DNA of 64,000 bases from Ilumatobacteraceae bacterium (GTDB taxonomy: Bacteria > Actinomycetota > Acidimicrobiia > Acidimicrobiales > Ilumatobacteraceae), in the NCBI GenBank assembly GCA_030729045.1, contig JANQYF010000022.1:1-64000 (forward strand), given 5' to 3'. Every line of letters starts with the position of its first letter. The stretch's first letter is position 1. The notes under the pieces were generated by a model, which worked only from the letters and a program-made list of their open reading frames with translations, searched no databases and was not told the DNA's origin. The translations under genes and the position numbers were made by a program. Positions 8,384-16,811 of this stretch are shown in pieces.

Positions 8384-8875
8384 ATGAAATCTCTCTCTGT
8401 ACGTGGAGTACGCATAGATCGAATGTCAAACACGCCTGTAGTTACTTTGCGTGAAGAAGACGCACCGCGTCGGCAATTTGAGATCTTCATCGGGGCGCCA
8501 GAGGCAGCAGCTATCAAAACTGCGCTTGACGCCGAACAAACGCCTCGTCCGCTGACACATGACTTGTTTGTGCTTGCACTCGAGCGGGTATCGGTCTCAG
8601 TCAGTCGAGTTGTGCTGACCCATGTTTCTAATGGCACGTACTATGCCGATTTGGTCCTAACGCCAGATGGTGGGCCAGAAGTAACAGTCTCAAGTAGGCC
8701 GTCAGATGCTCTAGCCATTGCCCTGCGGGCCTCGTGCCCAATCTTTGTCCTCGACGACCTCATTGATTTGGTGGGCGAAGTTATCGAAGAGGATGAATCC
8801 CGCACGGACACAGGAATTATCGACGAATTTAGGGATTTCATCGAAAACATCTCCCCAGAAGATTTCGATACCTGA
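8384..8875 (+). CDS. DUF151 bifunctional nuclease-family protein
   Basis: 163 residues. The family core is visible: PVVTLREEDAPRRQFEIFIG, the IGAPEAAAI helix start, and SRPSDALAIALR near residue 108, which is the DUF151 hallmark. Matches Rv1829 in size and neighbourhood. DUF151 proteins were described as DNase/RNase in plants; the bacterial role is unsettled. It starts 2 bases after the MerR stop. The acidic tail is a linker-like C-terminus. Confidence 0.9.
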   Translation: MKSLSVRGVRIDRMSNTPVVTLREEDAPRRQFEIFIGAPEAAAIKTALDAEQTPRPLTHDLFVLALERVSVSVSRVVLTHVSNGTYYADLVLTPDGGPEVTVSSRPSDALAIALRASCPIFVLDDLIDLVGEVIEEDESRTDTGIIDEFRDFIENISPEDFDT

Positions 8876-8921
8876 CATCTTGACGAGAGAGCCGTTTCGG
8901 CCGTAGCGTCTTACACCCGCG

Positions 8922-8946
8922 TAGTTTCCATTTCGGAGCGAAACTA
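8922..8946. promoter_or_regulatory. Inverted repeat in the DUF151-merR gap
   Basis: TAGTTTC and GAAACTA pair perfectly (7 bp) around an 11-base centre, 24 bases before the second MerR start. A second small hairpin, GCCG-TTT-CGGC, lies at 8891-8901. The gap of 94 bases is the longest in this operon. It may be a MerR operator or an attenuator; no T-run follows. Confidence 0.3.
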
Positions 8947-8969
8947 GCGCCAAGCGAATCGGTACTTCA

Positions 8970-9422
8970 ATGACTCAAACTTTCAGTGGAACGCAGGCGG
9001 CAGACGTTGTAGGAATTACCTACCGTCGTCTTGACTACTGGGCACGAACTGACCTCGTGCGTCCGTCTGGAACAGATGCTGCAGGAAGTGGAAGTCGTCG
9101 TCGCTACACCTATCGCGATCTTCTTGAGTTACGAATCATCAAACAGTTACTGGATGCCGGAATCCGTTTGGAATCCATTCGCGATGTTTTTGCGTATTTG
9201 CGCGACCACATCGAGACTGATATCTCTGCAGCGCATTTGGTGATCGACGGATCGTCCGTGGTGTTGTGCAATGGCGATGAGCTGATAGACGTATTGCGTC
9301 ACGGTCAAGGTGTCTTGAATATCCTTCCCATGGATTCAGTTCGTGAGCAAGTTGATAAACAGATTGTGTTGCTTCACCCAATCGATGATTCGATTGATGA
9401 TGAAATTTCGCGGGCAGTGTAA
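8970..9422 (+). CDS. Second MerR-family regulator (Rv1830 type)
   Basis: 150 residues. Helix-turn-helix: FSGTQAADVVGITYRRLDYWARTDLV, followed by the wing SRRRYTYRDLLELR and a dimerisation helix (LLDAGIRLESIRDVFAYL). Short C-terminal domain with no metal-binding cysteines. Size and location after DUF151 match Rv1830, a regulator linked to cell growth and drug tolerance in mycobacteria. gcvT follows after 2 bases, so regulator and enzyme are co-transcribed. Confidence 0.87.
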   Translation: MTQTFSGTQAADVVGITYRRLDYWARTDLVRPSGTDAAGSGSRRRYTYRDLLELRIIKQLLDAGIRLESIRDVFAYLRDHIETDISAAHLVIDGSSVVLCNGDELIDVLRHGQGVLNILPMDSVREQVDKQIVLLHPIDDSIDDEISRAV

Positions 9423-9424
9423 AG

Positions 9425-10477
9425 GTGCGTTTTTCGCCACTTGATGCCCAGCATCGTTTACTTGACGCCAAGATGGTTCCCTTCGGTGGTTGGGACATGC
9501 CTTTGGCGTATCCATCAGGAACTCTTGCCGAGCATGCGGCATGTCGCACTGGCGCAGTCATCTTTGATGTTTCTCACTTAGGGACTGTGCGAGTCGAGGG
9601 TGAGAATGCGTTTGAACAGCTTCAAGCATGTCTTACAAATGACTTGTCACGGATAGCTCCCGGTCGGGCCCAGTACACGCACCTGCTTAACAAAGATGAT
9701 GCCAGTGTTCTCGATGACATCATCGTGTGGTGGGTAAGTGATCAAGTCTTCGACGTGATGCCAAATGCATCAAATACTGATCGTGTAGTGGCGGCTATCG
9801 GTGGAACTGACACCACAAGCACCCGCGCAGTTATCGCCGTGCAAGGACCTGACGCGCGTGCAATTGTTGCCAAGTTCTGTGCAGAGGCAGCTGCTGTACG
9901 TCGCTTCACAGTTCAAGAAGTGCAAGTGTGCGGTTTCTCGTGCGTGGTGGCAGGGACTGGCTACACAGGCGAAGACGGAATTGAGATCGCTGTACCTAAT
10001 GAAGGTGCGGCAGCTGTGTGGAAAGCCCTTCACGAAGCTGGCGCCGTTCCCGCAGGCTTAGGTGCACGTGACACTCTTCGTCTTGAAGCTGGATTGCCAC
10101 TACACGGACATGAATTGGGAGAGGGCATTACTTCTCTACAAGCCGGACTTGAGTGGGTTGTTGCATGGGGAAAGCCTTACTTTTTTGGAAAGACAGCATT
10201 GCTGAAGGAAAAGGAGAGGGGAGTAGCGCGTCGATTGGTCGGTATATCTATTCCCGGACGCCGTCCTGCACGTGACGGCACACGTGTTCTTGATTCGGTC
10301 GGATCTGAAGTCGGATTTGTGAGCAGTGGGAATTTCTCGCCAACTCTCGGACACTGCGTTGCAATGGCTTTTGTTTTACCTTCTGTCAACGTAGGTGATG
10401 CAGTCTCTATGGACGTGCGCGGAACGCTCATCGATGGAGTAGTGGTTGCTACTCCGTTTGTTGCGAAGAAGAAGTAG
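9425..10477 (+). CDS. gcvT: Aminomethyltransferase (glycine cleavage T protein)
   Basis: 350 residues. GcvT moves the one-carbon unit from lipoyl-aminomethyl GcvH to tetrahydrofolate and releases ammonia. Family marks: VPFGGWDMPL, FDVSHLG, TGYTGEDGIEI and LEAGLPLHGHEL. GTG start directly after the MerR stop. It is tail-to-tail with the 139-residue gene, overlapping it by 29 bases. Unusual order: in many bacteria gcvT precedes gcvH, while here five genes and four regulators or nuclease-like proteins separate the ends. Confidence 0.96.
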   Translation: MRFSPLDAQHRLLDAKMVPFGGWDMPLAYPSGTLAEHAACRTGAVIFDVSHLGTVRVEGENAFEQLQACLTNDLSRIAPGRAQYTHLLNKDDASVLDDIIVWWVSDQVFDVMPNASNTDRVVAAIGGTDTTSTRAVIAVQGPDARAIVAKFCAEAAAVRRFTVQEVQVCGFSCVVAGTGYTGEDGIEIAVPNEGAAAVWKALHEAGAVPAGLGARDTLRLEAGLPLHGHELGEGITSLQAGLEWVVAWGKPYFFGKTALLKEKERGVARRLVGISIPGRRPARDGTRVLDSVGSEVGFVSSGNFSPTLGHCVAMAFVLPSVNVGDAVSMDVRGTLIDGVVVATPFVAKKK

Positions 10478-10868
10478 AACTCGAAGACGGCTTATTTGGT
10501 CGAAGGCCAAACAAACCACCGGCGTTCTCAGCCAACGTGGTTAGGGGACCAAGTCGTTTGGTCAGATCTCCCAGTTGTGTCGCCACTTCACCCATGGAAG
10601 CCATTGTGTTCATCGCAGTACCTACTTGAGGCATAATGCGCCGTAGTGGCTCCTCAATGTCATCAAGCATTGCATTGATTCGCGTCGTTGTCTTATTGAG
10701 ATTGTCTACTGTCGAAGCAAGGTTCTCCAGAATTGTCAAGAGTGACTCGCTAGTTCTACGAGTGACGTCAACAGCCTTCCCGGCCAGGTCAATCGGATCA
10801 ATGGTTCCAAGAAGTGACAACAACTGTTCGATTGGATTCGTTGTCGTGTTTTGCTCTGCGTCGCTCAC
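10449..10868 (-). CDS. Hypothetical helical protein coupled to gcvP
   Basis: 139 residues from GTG 10868, whose GTGA overlaps the gcvP stop (TGA 10867-10865), so it is probably translated by coupling after gcvP. The sequence is almost wholly amphipathic helix (residues about 30-100, heptad-like with NLASTVDNLNKTTTRINAML) and ends in a Ser-rich disordered tail. No signal peptide or membrane segment is clear. Unknown function. Similar long-helix proteins with alternating L/I are common in actinobacteria, but I cannot name a family. Confidence 0.7.
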   Translation of the reverse strand: MSDAEQNTTTNPIEQLLSLLGTIDPIDLAGKAVDVTRRTSESLLTILENLASTVDNLNKTTTRINAMLDDIEEPLRRIMPQVGTAMNTMASMGEVATQLGDLTKRLGPLTTLAENAGGLFGLRPNKPSSSSTSSSQQTE

Positions 10869-13744
10869 GACCCCACCGTAGCGTGCTCGAGACTGATGGC
10901 GTACTGCTCTATGGGGGCGCAAGTGCAAACGAGGTTGCGGTCACCATATGCGGCATCAATTCTGGATACAGACGGGTAGTAACTACGCGACCTGAGATGT
11001 GCCAGTGGATAAAGCGCTGATGCTCTGCTGTATGAGCGGTTCCAGTCTCCTGCAATATCCTCAACTGTGTGTGGAGCGTAGTGAAGAACAGATTCTTCAG
11101 CAGAGACTTTTCCGGATAAGACCATCTCAATCTCACGGCGGATACTGATCATTGCATCGCAGAAACGATCCACTTCTGCGAGTGACTCGCTCTCTGTTGG
11201 TTCGACCATCAGCGTGTTTGCTACGGGGAAACTCATGGTTGGAGCGTGAAGTCCGTAATCCATTAACCGCTTGGCAATATCGTCGATTGAAAGCCCTGAG
11301 CCCTTGATCACTTCTCCCACGTTAAGGATGCACTCGTGCGCAATTGTGTTGTTAGCTCCTGTGTACAACACTGGGTAGGAAGAATTGAGTCGGTGCGCTA
11401 CGTAGTTTGCAGACAAGATCGCATCACTTGTTGCTTGCAGTAAGCCATCCGCACTCATCATTGAGATATACACCCAAGGAATTGCACAAATACTTGCTGA
11501 ACCAAAGTTCGCAGCGGAGACAGGCCCAACTCCGTCCGATGGATTCAATGGGTCGCTTGGCAAGAATGGAATGAGATGACTACGAACAGCAACTGGCCCG
11601 ACGCCGGGTCCACCGCCGCCATGGGGAATGCAGAATGTCTTGTGAAGATTCAGATGGCTGACGTCTGCTCCAAATTTTCCTGGTTGTGCTGTTCCCACTA
11701 GCGCGTTGAGGTTTGCGCCGTCGACATATACCTGCCCGCCGTGTGAATGAATAATCTCGCAAATATCGGAAATAGCTTCTTCAAATACACCGTGTGTAGA
11801 GGGGTATGTGACCATGATTGCTGCAAGCGTGTCACCAGCTAGTTCGGCCTTGTGTGTCAAATCAGAAACGTCGACGTTGCCGTTGTCGTCGCATGCAACA
11901 ACAACTACTGACATGCCAGCCATTACTGCGCTTGCAGCATTTGTGCCGTGAGCGCTAGATGGAATTAGACAGATCGTTCGTTGTATGTCTCCACGAGAAC
12001 GGTGATAGGCGCGAATGGCCATAAGTCCAGCGAACTCACCTTGACTTCCTGCGTTTGGTTGGAGGCTTACTGCGTCGTAGCCAGTTATCTCGACAAGCAT
12101 TGCTTCTAGTTCCGCCAAGACCGTACGAATGCCAACAGATTCATCGGCTGGTGCATACGGATGAAGCGAAGAAAATTCTGGCCAGGTAACTGGCTCCATC
12201 TCTGTCGTTGCATTCAGTTTCATAGTGCAGGAACCAAGAGGAATCATTGTGCGATCGAGAGCTAAGTCTTTGTCAGCTAGTCCGCGAAGGTAGCGGAGCA
12301 TTTCATGTTCGGTGTGGTACTTATGAAACACGGATTGCTTCATGTAGACGTCTGTACGGAAATGATTGCTTGCACGTGATTTCAGCGTCGTCTCGACTAG
12401 TGCAACGTCAATTGACTTCAGCAATGCACTGAGTATGTCCGTTGTGGTCGTTTCATCGACACTTATTGAAAAGGCAGTGTCAGAGATTTGGCGCATATTG
12501 AAACCTGCGGTGCGCGCCCTTTGTAAGAATGCCGCTGCGTCATCGACTTCGCAGGTAACGGTGTCAAAGAAAGAATCATGGCGCACTTTCATCCCGGCCT
12601 GTGTGAACGATGCTGCAATGGTTGATGCATGTGAATGCACTCTGTTGGCAATCCTCTTCAGGCCATCTGGTCCGTGCCAAATGCCGTACATTCCGGCCAT
12701 GTTGGCGAGAAGTACTTGAGCTGTGCAGATATTGCTCGTGGCTTTCTCACGACGGATATGTTGTTCGCGCGTTTGTAGCGCCAATCGAAGCGCAGGTCGA
12801 CCCTCGGTGTCTGTACTTACTCCGACTAGTCGTCCTGGCAATGCGCGGGCGTGTTCATCACGAGTGGCCATGAATGCTGCATGAGGACCCCCAAAGCCCA
12901 TCGGCACGCCGAAGCGTTGCGACGAACCAATCGCGATGTCGAATCCGAGTTGTCCCGGAGGAGTGAAGAGGGAACAGGAGAGTAAATCAGTAATGGCGAT
13001 AGAGATCGCTTTGTGCTCTCTTGCTTGGCTTGTGAGAGCAGTGAGTGAAGAAGATGAAGGGATGATTCCGTCGCTCCCGGGCGTTGACACAACGATTGCA
13101 AAATACAGCGATGCGTCACATGTGGTTATGTCACCGAGATGAATAGTTATTCCGATTGGTTCTAGGCGCGTCGAGAGAACTGCAAGGGATTGTGGATGAG
13201 TGTTGCTGTCAACGAAAACCGAATCTGATTTTGACTTGCTTACTCTGTGCGCCATGGTCACTGCTTCGGCGACCGCAGTGGCTTCGTCCAACAGGGACCC
13301 GTTAGCCAGTGGCAATCCTGTTAGTTCAGACACCATGGTTTGGAAGTTGAGAATTGCCTCCAAGCGCCCTTGACTAATTTCTGGTTGGTATGGCGTATAC
13401 GCGGTGTACCACGCAGGATTTTCCAGAACGTTTCTCTTGATGACTGCTGGCGTGATGGTGTTGTAGTAACCCTGACCAATAAATGAAGTGCGGTGCGCAT
13501 CATTAGCAAATTTTGATTTGAGGACGGGCAAAACTTCGGACTCTGTCAAGGGTGACGAAAGTGCCATTGAAGTGCGCAGACGAATCGATGATGGAATGGT
13601 CGCATCTAGGAGTTCTTCAGAACTTTTGAAACCAACAGCAGCCAACATTGTTGCTCTGTCGGAATCACTTAACCCAAGATGACGATGTGCGAAATGATCA
13701 GCGTGAAATTCAGGCGTGGTGAGTGAGCGTGGGGTAGAGGTCAT
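10865..13744 (-). CDS. gcvP: Glycine dehydrogenase (decarboxylating), P protein
   Basis: 959 residues, the single-chain type. GcvP decarboxylates glycine with PLP and loads the residual aminomethyl group onto lipoyl-GcvH. The PLP site HLNLHKTFCIPHGGGGPG is in the C-terminal half, with the glycine-rich loop after the Lys. N-terminal landmarks are FIGQGYYNTITPAVI and YTPYQPEISQGRLEAILNFQ. A tandem glycine riboswitch lies between promoter and ATG, so expression should rise with glycine. Separate from gcvH/gcvT, which face it. Confidence 0.97.
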   Translation of the reverse strand: MTSTPRSLTTPEFHADHFAHRHLGLSDSDRATMLAAVGFKSSEELLDATIPSSIRLRTSMALSSPLTESEVLPVLKSKFANDAHRTSFIGQGYYNTITPAVIKRNVLENPAWYTAYTPYQPEISQGRLEAILNFQTMVSELTGLPLANGSLLDEATAVAEAVTMAHRVSKSKSDSVFVDSNTHPQSLAVLSTRLEPIGITIHLGDITTCDASLYFAIVVSTPGSDGIIPSSSSLTALTSQAREHKAISIAITDLLSCSLFTPPGQLGFDIAIGSSQRFGVPMGFGGPHAAFMATRDEHARALPGRLVGVSTDTEGRPALRLALQTREQHIRREKATSNICTAQVLLANMAGMYGIWHGPDGLKRIANRVHSHASTIAASFTQAGMKVRHDSFFDTVTCEVDDAAAFLQRARTAGFNMRQISDTAFSISVDETTTTDILSALLKSIDVALVETTLKSRASNHFRTDVYMKQSVFHKYHTEHEMLRYLRGLADKDLALDRTMIPLGSCTMKLNATTEMEPVTWPEFSSLHPYAPADESVGIRTVLAELEAMLVEITGYDAVSLQPNAGSQGEFAGLMAIRAYHRSRGDIQRTICLIPSSAHGTNAASAVMAGMSVVVVACDDNGNVDVSDLTHKAELAGDTLAAIMVTYPSTHGVFEEAISDICEIIHSHGGQVYVDGANLNALVGTAQPGKFGADVSHLNLHKTFCIPHGGGGPGVGPVAVRSHLIPFLPSDPLNPSDGVGPVSAANFGSASICAIPWVYISMMSADGLLQATSDAILSANYVAHRLNSSYPVLYTGANNTIAHECILNVGEVIKGSGLSIDDIAKRLMDYGLHAPTMSFPVANTLMVEPTESESLAEVDRFCDAMISIRREIEMVLSGKVSAEESVLHYAPHTVEDIAGDWNRSYSRASALYPLAHLRSRSYYPSVSRIDAAYGDRNLVCTCAPIEQYAISLEHATVGS

Positions 13745-13765
13745 TAGTTATCCGATTGACTCTGT

Positions 13766-13940
13766 GACCCCCGCTGTCTTTTGTACCTGAGAGCTTCGCC
13801 ATCGAAATGACTTTCCCCGTCGGTGGAGGGCAAGCCCTCTCTTTCCAGCGTTCGATGTCTACCTGGTCCCTGTGCCTGAGAGATTCCGGGGTGGTTGCTC
13901 CTTCGGCGGTGAACCGTTGCCGGCACACACTCTCCCAAGT
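13766..13940 (-). promoter_or_regulatory. Tandem glycine riboswitch
   Basis: Read on the minus strand, two aptamers follow each other in the gcvP leader. Aptamer 1 has GGGAGAG, CGCCGAAGGAGCAA and AATCTCTCAGGCA, ending in GGACCAGGTAGA. Aptamer 2 has GGAAAGAGAG, CACCGACGGGGAAAG and GCTCTCAGGTACAAAAGACAG. These are the conserved cores of the gcvT-type glycine riboswitch, and the linker is short as usual. About 22 bases remain between the second aptamer and the gcvP ATG, too little for a full terminator hairpin, so control of translation initiation is more likely; that last point is inference. Confidence 0.93.
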
Positions 13941-13953
13941 AGACGTTTTCTAT

Positions 13954-13959
13954 ACCGTA
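13954..13959 (-). promoter_or_regulatory. Putative -10 box of the gcvP riboswitch transcript
   Basis: TACGGT on the minus strand, the same hexamer used at several leaderless starts here, ends about 14 bases upstream of the first aptamer. This puts transcript start near 13947 and gives a leader of about 200 bases. Confidence 0.4.
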
Positions 13960-13981
13960 GTCGGCGGGGAAGGGGGTCGAG

Positions 13982-15232
13982 TCATTCCGTGGTGGCGTAC
14001 GAGCCGCTTGATCCTTTTTCTGTTCCAACCTGCTGTACGGCCTTATCAAGGTCAGATAGGAACTCGTCGACGTGGGGAGAGTGATGTGCCATAACTGTGA
14101 GGTGAATGCTGGCTGGGGGAGTTTGTTTGTCGAGGAACCATCCACCCGCAATCAGACGGTCCGCAATGGCAAATACGTCATGACGATTTGGGTCTTTGGT
14201 GCCGAACGAGAGAAGTGTTGAATCGGGGACTGCGCGCAAATCAAGATCAGGGTGGTTAGCGATGTGCTTGCTGATGCGTATTGCTGATTCGCGAGCGCTT
14301 TTGGTGACGCGCTCGTAGCCATCGTCGCCGAGATAATGCAGTACTGCCCATGAAGAGGCAATTGGTCCTCCAGATTTGGTCCCCAGAATTCCGGATGATC
14401 CATAGAAGCCGCCAAGCCAGTTATCGGTGATGAATGTTTGGTCACTTCGTAAAGCTTTGTTGCGGTGTAGCAATACGCCTGAGCCCTTCGATGTGTAGCC
14501 GTACTTGTGAAGGTCTACAGAGATTGATGTGACACCATCACATCGAAAATCCCACGGAGCAATCGGTTCCCCAAGTCGTTCTAAATAAGTGAGCGTGACC
14601 CCACCCATACATGCATCAACATGACAATTGATGTTTCGTTGAGCAGCGATCTCTGCGATGGCAGCGATTGGATCGACAACTCCCTGAGGGTATTGCGGAG
14701 CGGAACCGACAATCAAAATAGTTTCGTCATCGCATGCATCACGCATTGCGTTGACATCAGCTCTCCAGTCAGTTCCCACCGGAACGCGGCGACTCTCAAC
14801 TTCGAAGTAGTCGGCGCCTTTTTCAAACGCGGCGTGTGCAGACGAGGGGAGAACCATGTTCATTTGCTTCAGGTTGCGTCCCTCGCGCTCTGCGCGCTTG
14901 CGAGCGGACCGAACGGCCAGCACGAGGCTCTCGGTGCCACCTGAGGTCATAAAGCCGGCTGTGGCGTCGTCACCGTGAACCCAGCCAGAGACAATGTCGA
15001 CAACCTGTTGTTGCATGACGCGAAGTGATGGAAACGCGCTGGTGTTCAGAGCGTTCTCGCCAGAGAAACGCCGATACGACTCTTCGGCCAATGCCAGGAC
15101 ATCTGGCCCAGCGCTGTACGCAAGCGTGAAGCAGCGACCATCGCGCCAGCGCACGTCGTGAGTGCGCAGTGATTCCATGTGGTCAAGGATTGACTCTGCT
15201 GATTGGCCGGGGCCGAGTTGTTCTATAGGCAT
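13982..15232 (-). CDS. PLP-dependent decarboxylase / sphingosine-1-phosphate lyase-like enzyme
   Basis: 416 residues. Group II decarboxylase fold: SGGTESLVLAVRSAR, HVDACMGG (PLP-ring Asp) and the Schiff-base Lys in SVDLHKYGYTSKGSG. Insert and length resemble bacterial S1P-lyase-like proteins more than glutamate or tyrosine decarboxylases, which are longer. Substrate unknown; a phosphorylated amino alcohol or amino acid is likely. ATG 15232 is chosen over a TTG at 15259 because TACAGT lies 6 bases before it. The stop lies 42 bases upstream of the glycine riboswitch on the same strand, so read-through into gcvP is possible. Confidence 0.85.
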   Translation of the reverse strand: MPIEQLGPGQSAESILDHMESLRTHDVRWRDGRCFTLAYSAGPDVLALAEESYRRFSGENALNTSAFPSLRVMQQQVVDIVSGWVHGDDATAGFMTSGGTESLVLAVRSARKRAEREGRNLKQMNMVLPSSAHAAFEKGADYFEVESRRVPVGTDWRADVNAMRDACDDETILIVGSAPQYPQGVVDPIAAIAEIAAQRNINCHVDACMGGVTLTYLERLGEPIAPWDFRCDGVTSISVDLHKYGYTSKGSGVLLHRNKALRSDQTFITDNWLGGFYGSSGILGTKSGGPIASSWAVLHYLGDDGYERVTKSARESAIRISKHIANHPDLDLRAVPDSTLLSFGTKDPNRHDVFAIADRLIAGGWFLDKQTPPASIHLTVMAHHSPHVDEFLSDLDKAVQQVGTEKGSSGSYATTE

Positions 15233-15238
15233 GTGAGC

Positions 15239-15244
15239 ACTGTA
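15239..15244 (-). promoter_or_regulatory. Putative leaderless -10 box of the PLP decarboxylase gene
   Basis: TACAGT on the minus strand, 6 bases before ATG 15232. Confidence 0.5.
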
Positions 15245-15325
15245 GGCGTTTGGGCACAACGCCAGCGGGGCATGGGTTTCGTACTGCTCGGGTTACTTCT
15301 GCGAACAATAATTACATAACGGAGA

Positions 15326-15703
15326 TTATGAGCGTATTGCGGGAGTTAACGAAGCGGCGGCTATCGGTTCGGCAGCCTGAATCAGCCAACCAAGCATCTC
15401 TAGCAAGGTTTCCTTGGTTTGGCGTGGTGAGGCCAAGTCTGTTTGTACGTCGTTCAATGCGCAATGCAACACGTACATCTGGTCCTTCAGTGCATCGAGT
15501 TCATCTCTGGTCATCACGAGTTCGTTCTCTGACAACGCAAGTTCTGACGCACGCTGACGTGACACCCAATCCCATTGCCGACAGCGCTGACTGCAGAATT
15601 CCTTTGGCCTGCCTGGACCCGATGAAGCCACTAATACGTGCCGGCACCATCGACATCTTTTGTCGATTCCCTGCTGCCCTGCTGTGCCCGTCAATATCGT
15701 CAT
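15326..15703 (-). CDS. Hypothetical zinc-finger and coiled-coil protein
   Basis: 125 residues from ATG 15703. An N-terminal treble-clef-like zinc finger is seen (CRWCRHVL, then GRPKEFCSQRCRQW), followed by a long helix with heptad leucines (about residues 55-105) and an Ala-rich end. Related small actinobacterial proteins carry the same GRPxxFCSxxCRQ finger, which suggests nucleic acid or protein binding; no function is known to me. TACAAT lies exactly 6 bases before the ATG. Divergent from the threonine aldolase with 32 bases between starts. Confidence 0.75.
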   Translation of the reverse strand: MTILTGTAGQQGIDKRCRWCRHVLVASSGPGRPKEFCSQRCRQWDWVSRQRASELALSENELVMTRDELDALKDQMYVLHCALNDVQTDLASPRQTKETLLEMLGWLIQAAEPIAAASLTPAIRS

Positions 15704-15709
15704 GACGTA

Positions 15710-15728
15710 ATTGTACGACAGGTAGTCT
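15710..15728. promoter_or_regulatory. Overlapping divergent leaderless promoters
   Basis: Minus: TACAAT (15715-15710), 6 bases before ATG 15703. Plus: TAGTCT (15723-15728), 7 bases before GTG 15736. With only 32 bases between the starts, the two promoters must overlap in their -35 regions, so the genes may compete for polymerase. Confidence 0.5.
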
Positions 15729-15735
15729 TGATGAC

Positions 15736-16791
15736 GTGTCATTTCCTCCCGCACCTGCGCGATTCTTCGCAAGCGACAATTTCAGCGGCGCTCATCCCCG
15801 GTATCTCTCAGCTGTTGAACGAGCTAACTCTGGACATGTAATGGCCTATGGCGGTGACGAGATCACCAAGCAAGCGACAAAACTTTTCCAAGAATTGTGC
15901 GACACCGATGTTGACGTTTTGTTCACGTTTAACGGCACGGGTTCAAACATTGTTGCCTTGGGAAGTTTGTTGCGGTCTGCAGAGTCGGTTCTGTGCAGTG
16001 AATGGGCACACATTCATGTTGACGAGACTGGCGCCCCTGAGCACATTCTGGGAATCAAATTGCAAGATGTTGACTCCCCTGACGCCAAGGTCACGCCCGC
16101 ACACATCATCTCTGCTTCGTCAGCACTTGGAAATGTGCATCATGTGCAACCAGGAGTTGTGTCGATTACACAGGCAACAGAACTCGGAACCGTCTATTCC
16201 ATTGAAGAAATTCGTGCCATCTGTGAAACAGCTCATTCCTACGGCATGAGAGTTCATCTTGATGGTGCTCGTATTGCAAATGCGACAGCTTCACTCGGTG
16301 GAGACGTTGCTACGTTCCGTGCTCTTACTTTTGGAGCTGGTGTTGACGCGGTGTCTTTCGGTGGAACTAAAAACGGAATGTTTGGCGCCGAAGCCGTGTT
16401 GTTGCGCCGCGGAGTAGCTTCCGATCGATCTGGTTTCATTCGCAAGCAGAGCACACAACTGCCGTCGAAGATGCGCTACACAGCTGCTCAGTTCGTTGAA
16501 GCGCTTACAAACAACTTTTGGATTGAGACCGCTAGTCACGCGAACAAGATGGCGATGCGTTTGTATGACGCACTGGCCCACATCGATTCGCTGCAGATTT
16601 CTTCCCCTGCTGTGAACAGCCTCTACCCCATCCTCCCTGTTGCCGTAAAGGAACGCCTGCAGGCCTGGAACTTCTTTTGGGACTGGGACGTTTCGCGTTC
16701 TCAGGTCCGCTGGATGACTTCGTGGGACACCTCCCCCGAGGACGTGGACGCCTTTGCTGCTGGGGTTTTGGCGGCTTTCTCCGAACAATAG
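15736..16791 (+). CDS. Threonine aldolase (beta-eliminating lyase family)
   Basis: 351 residues. Fold-type I PLP enzyme cleaving threonine or allo-threonine to glycine and acetaldehyde. Visible: ASDNFSGAHP at the start, YGGDEITKQA, FTFNGTGSN, HLDGARIANA with the PLP Asp, and Schiff-base Lys in VSFGGTKNGMFGAEAV. L versus D stereospecificity is not decidable, though the fold argues for the L/low-specificity type. GTG start at 15736. It makes glycine, so it fits the adjoining glycine cleavage region. Confidence 0.92.
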   Translation: MSFPPAPARFFASDNFSGAHPRYLSAVERANSGHVMAYGGDEITKQATKLFQELCDTDVDVLFTFNGTGSNIVALGSLLRSAESVLCSEWAHIHVDETGAPEHILGIKLQDVDSPDAKVTPAHIISASSALGNVHHVQPGVVSITQATELGTVYSIEEIRAICETAHSYGMRVHLDGARIANATASLGGDVATFRALTFGAGVDAVSFGGTKNGMFGAEAVLLRRGVASDRSGFIRKQSTQLPSKMRYTAAQFVEALTNNFWIETASHANKMAMRLYDALAHIDSLQISSPAVNSLYPILPVAVKERLQAWNFFWDWDVSRSQVRWMTSWDTSPEDVDAFAAGVLAAFSEQ

Positions 16792-16811
16792 ATTCGCCTA
16801 CAGATCCAGAA

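Noticed and set aside
13744-14151. A 135-codon open frame on the minus strand across the gcvP leader
   Set aside because: It covers the conserved glycine riboswitch and overlaps the decarboxylase end; base pattern is RNA structure, not codon use.
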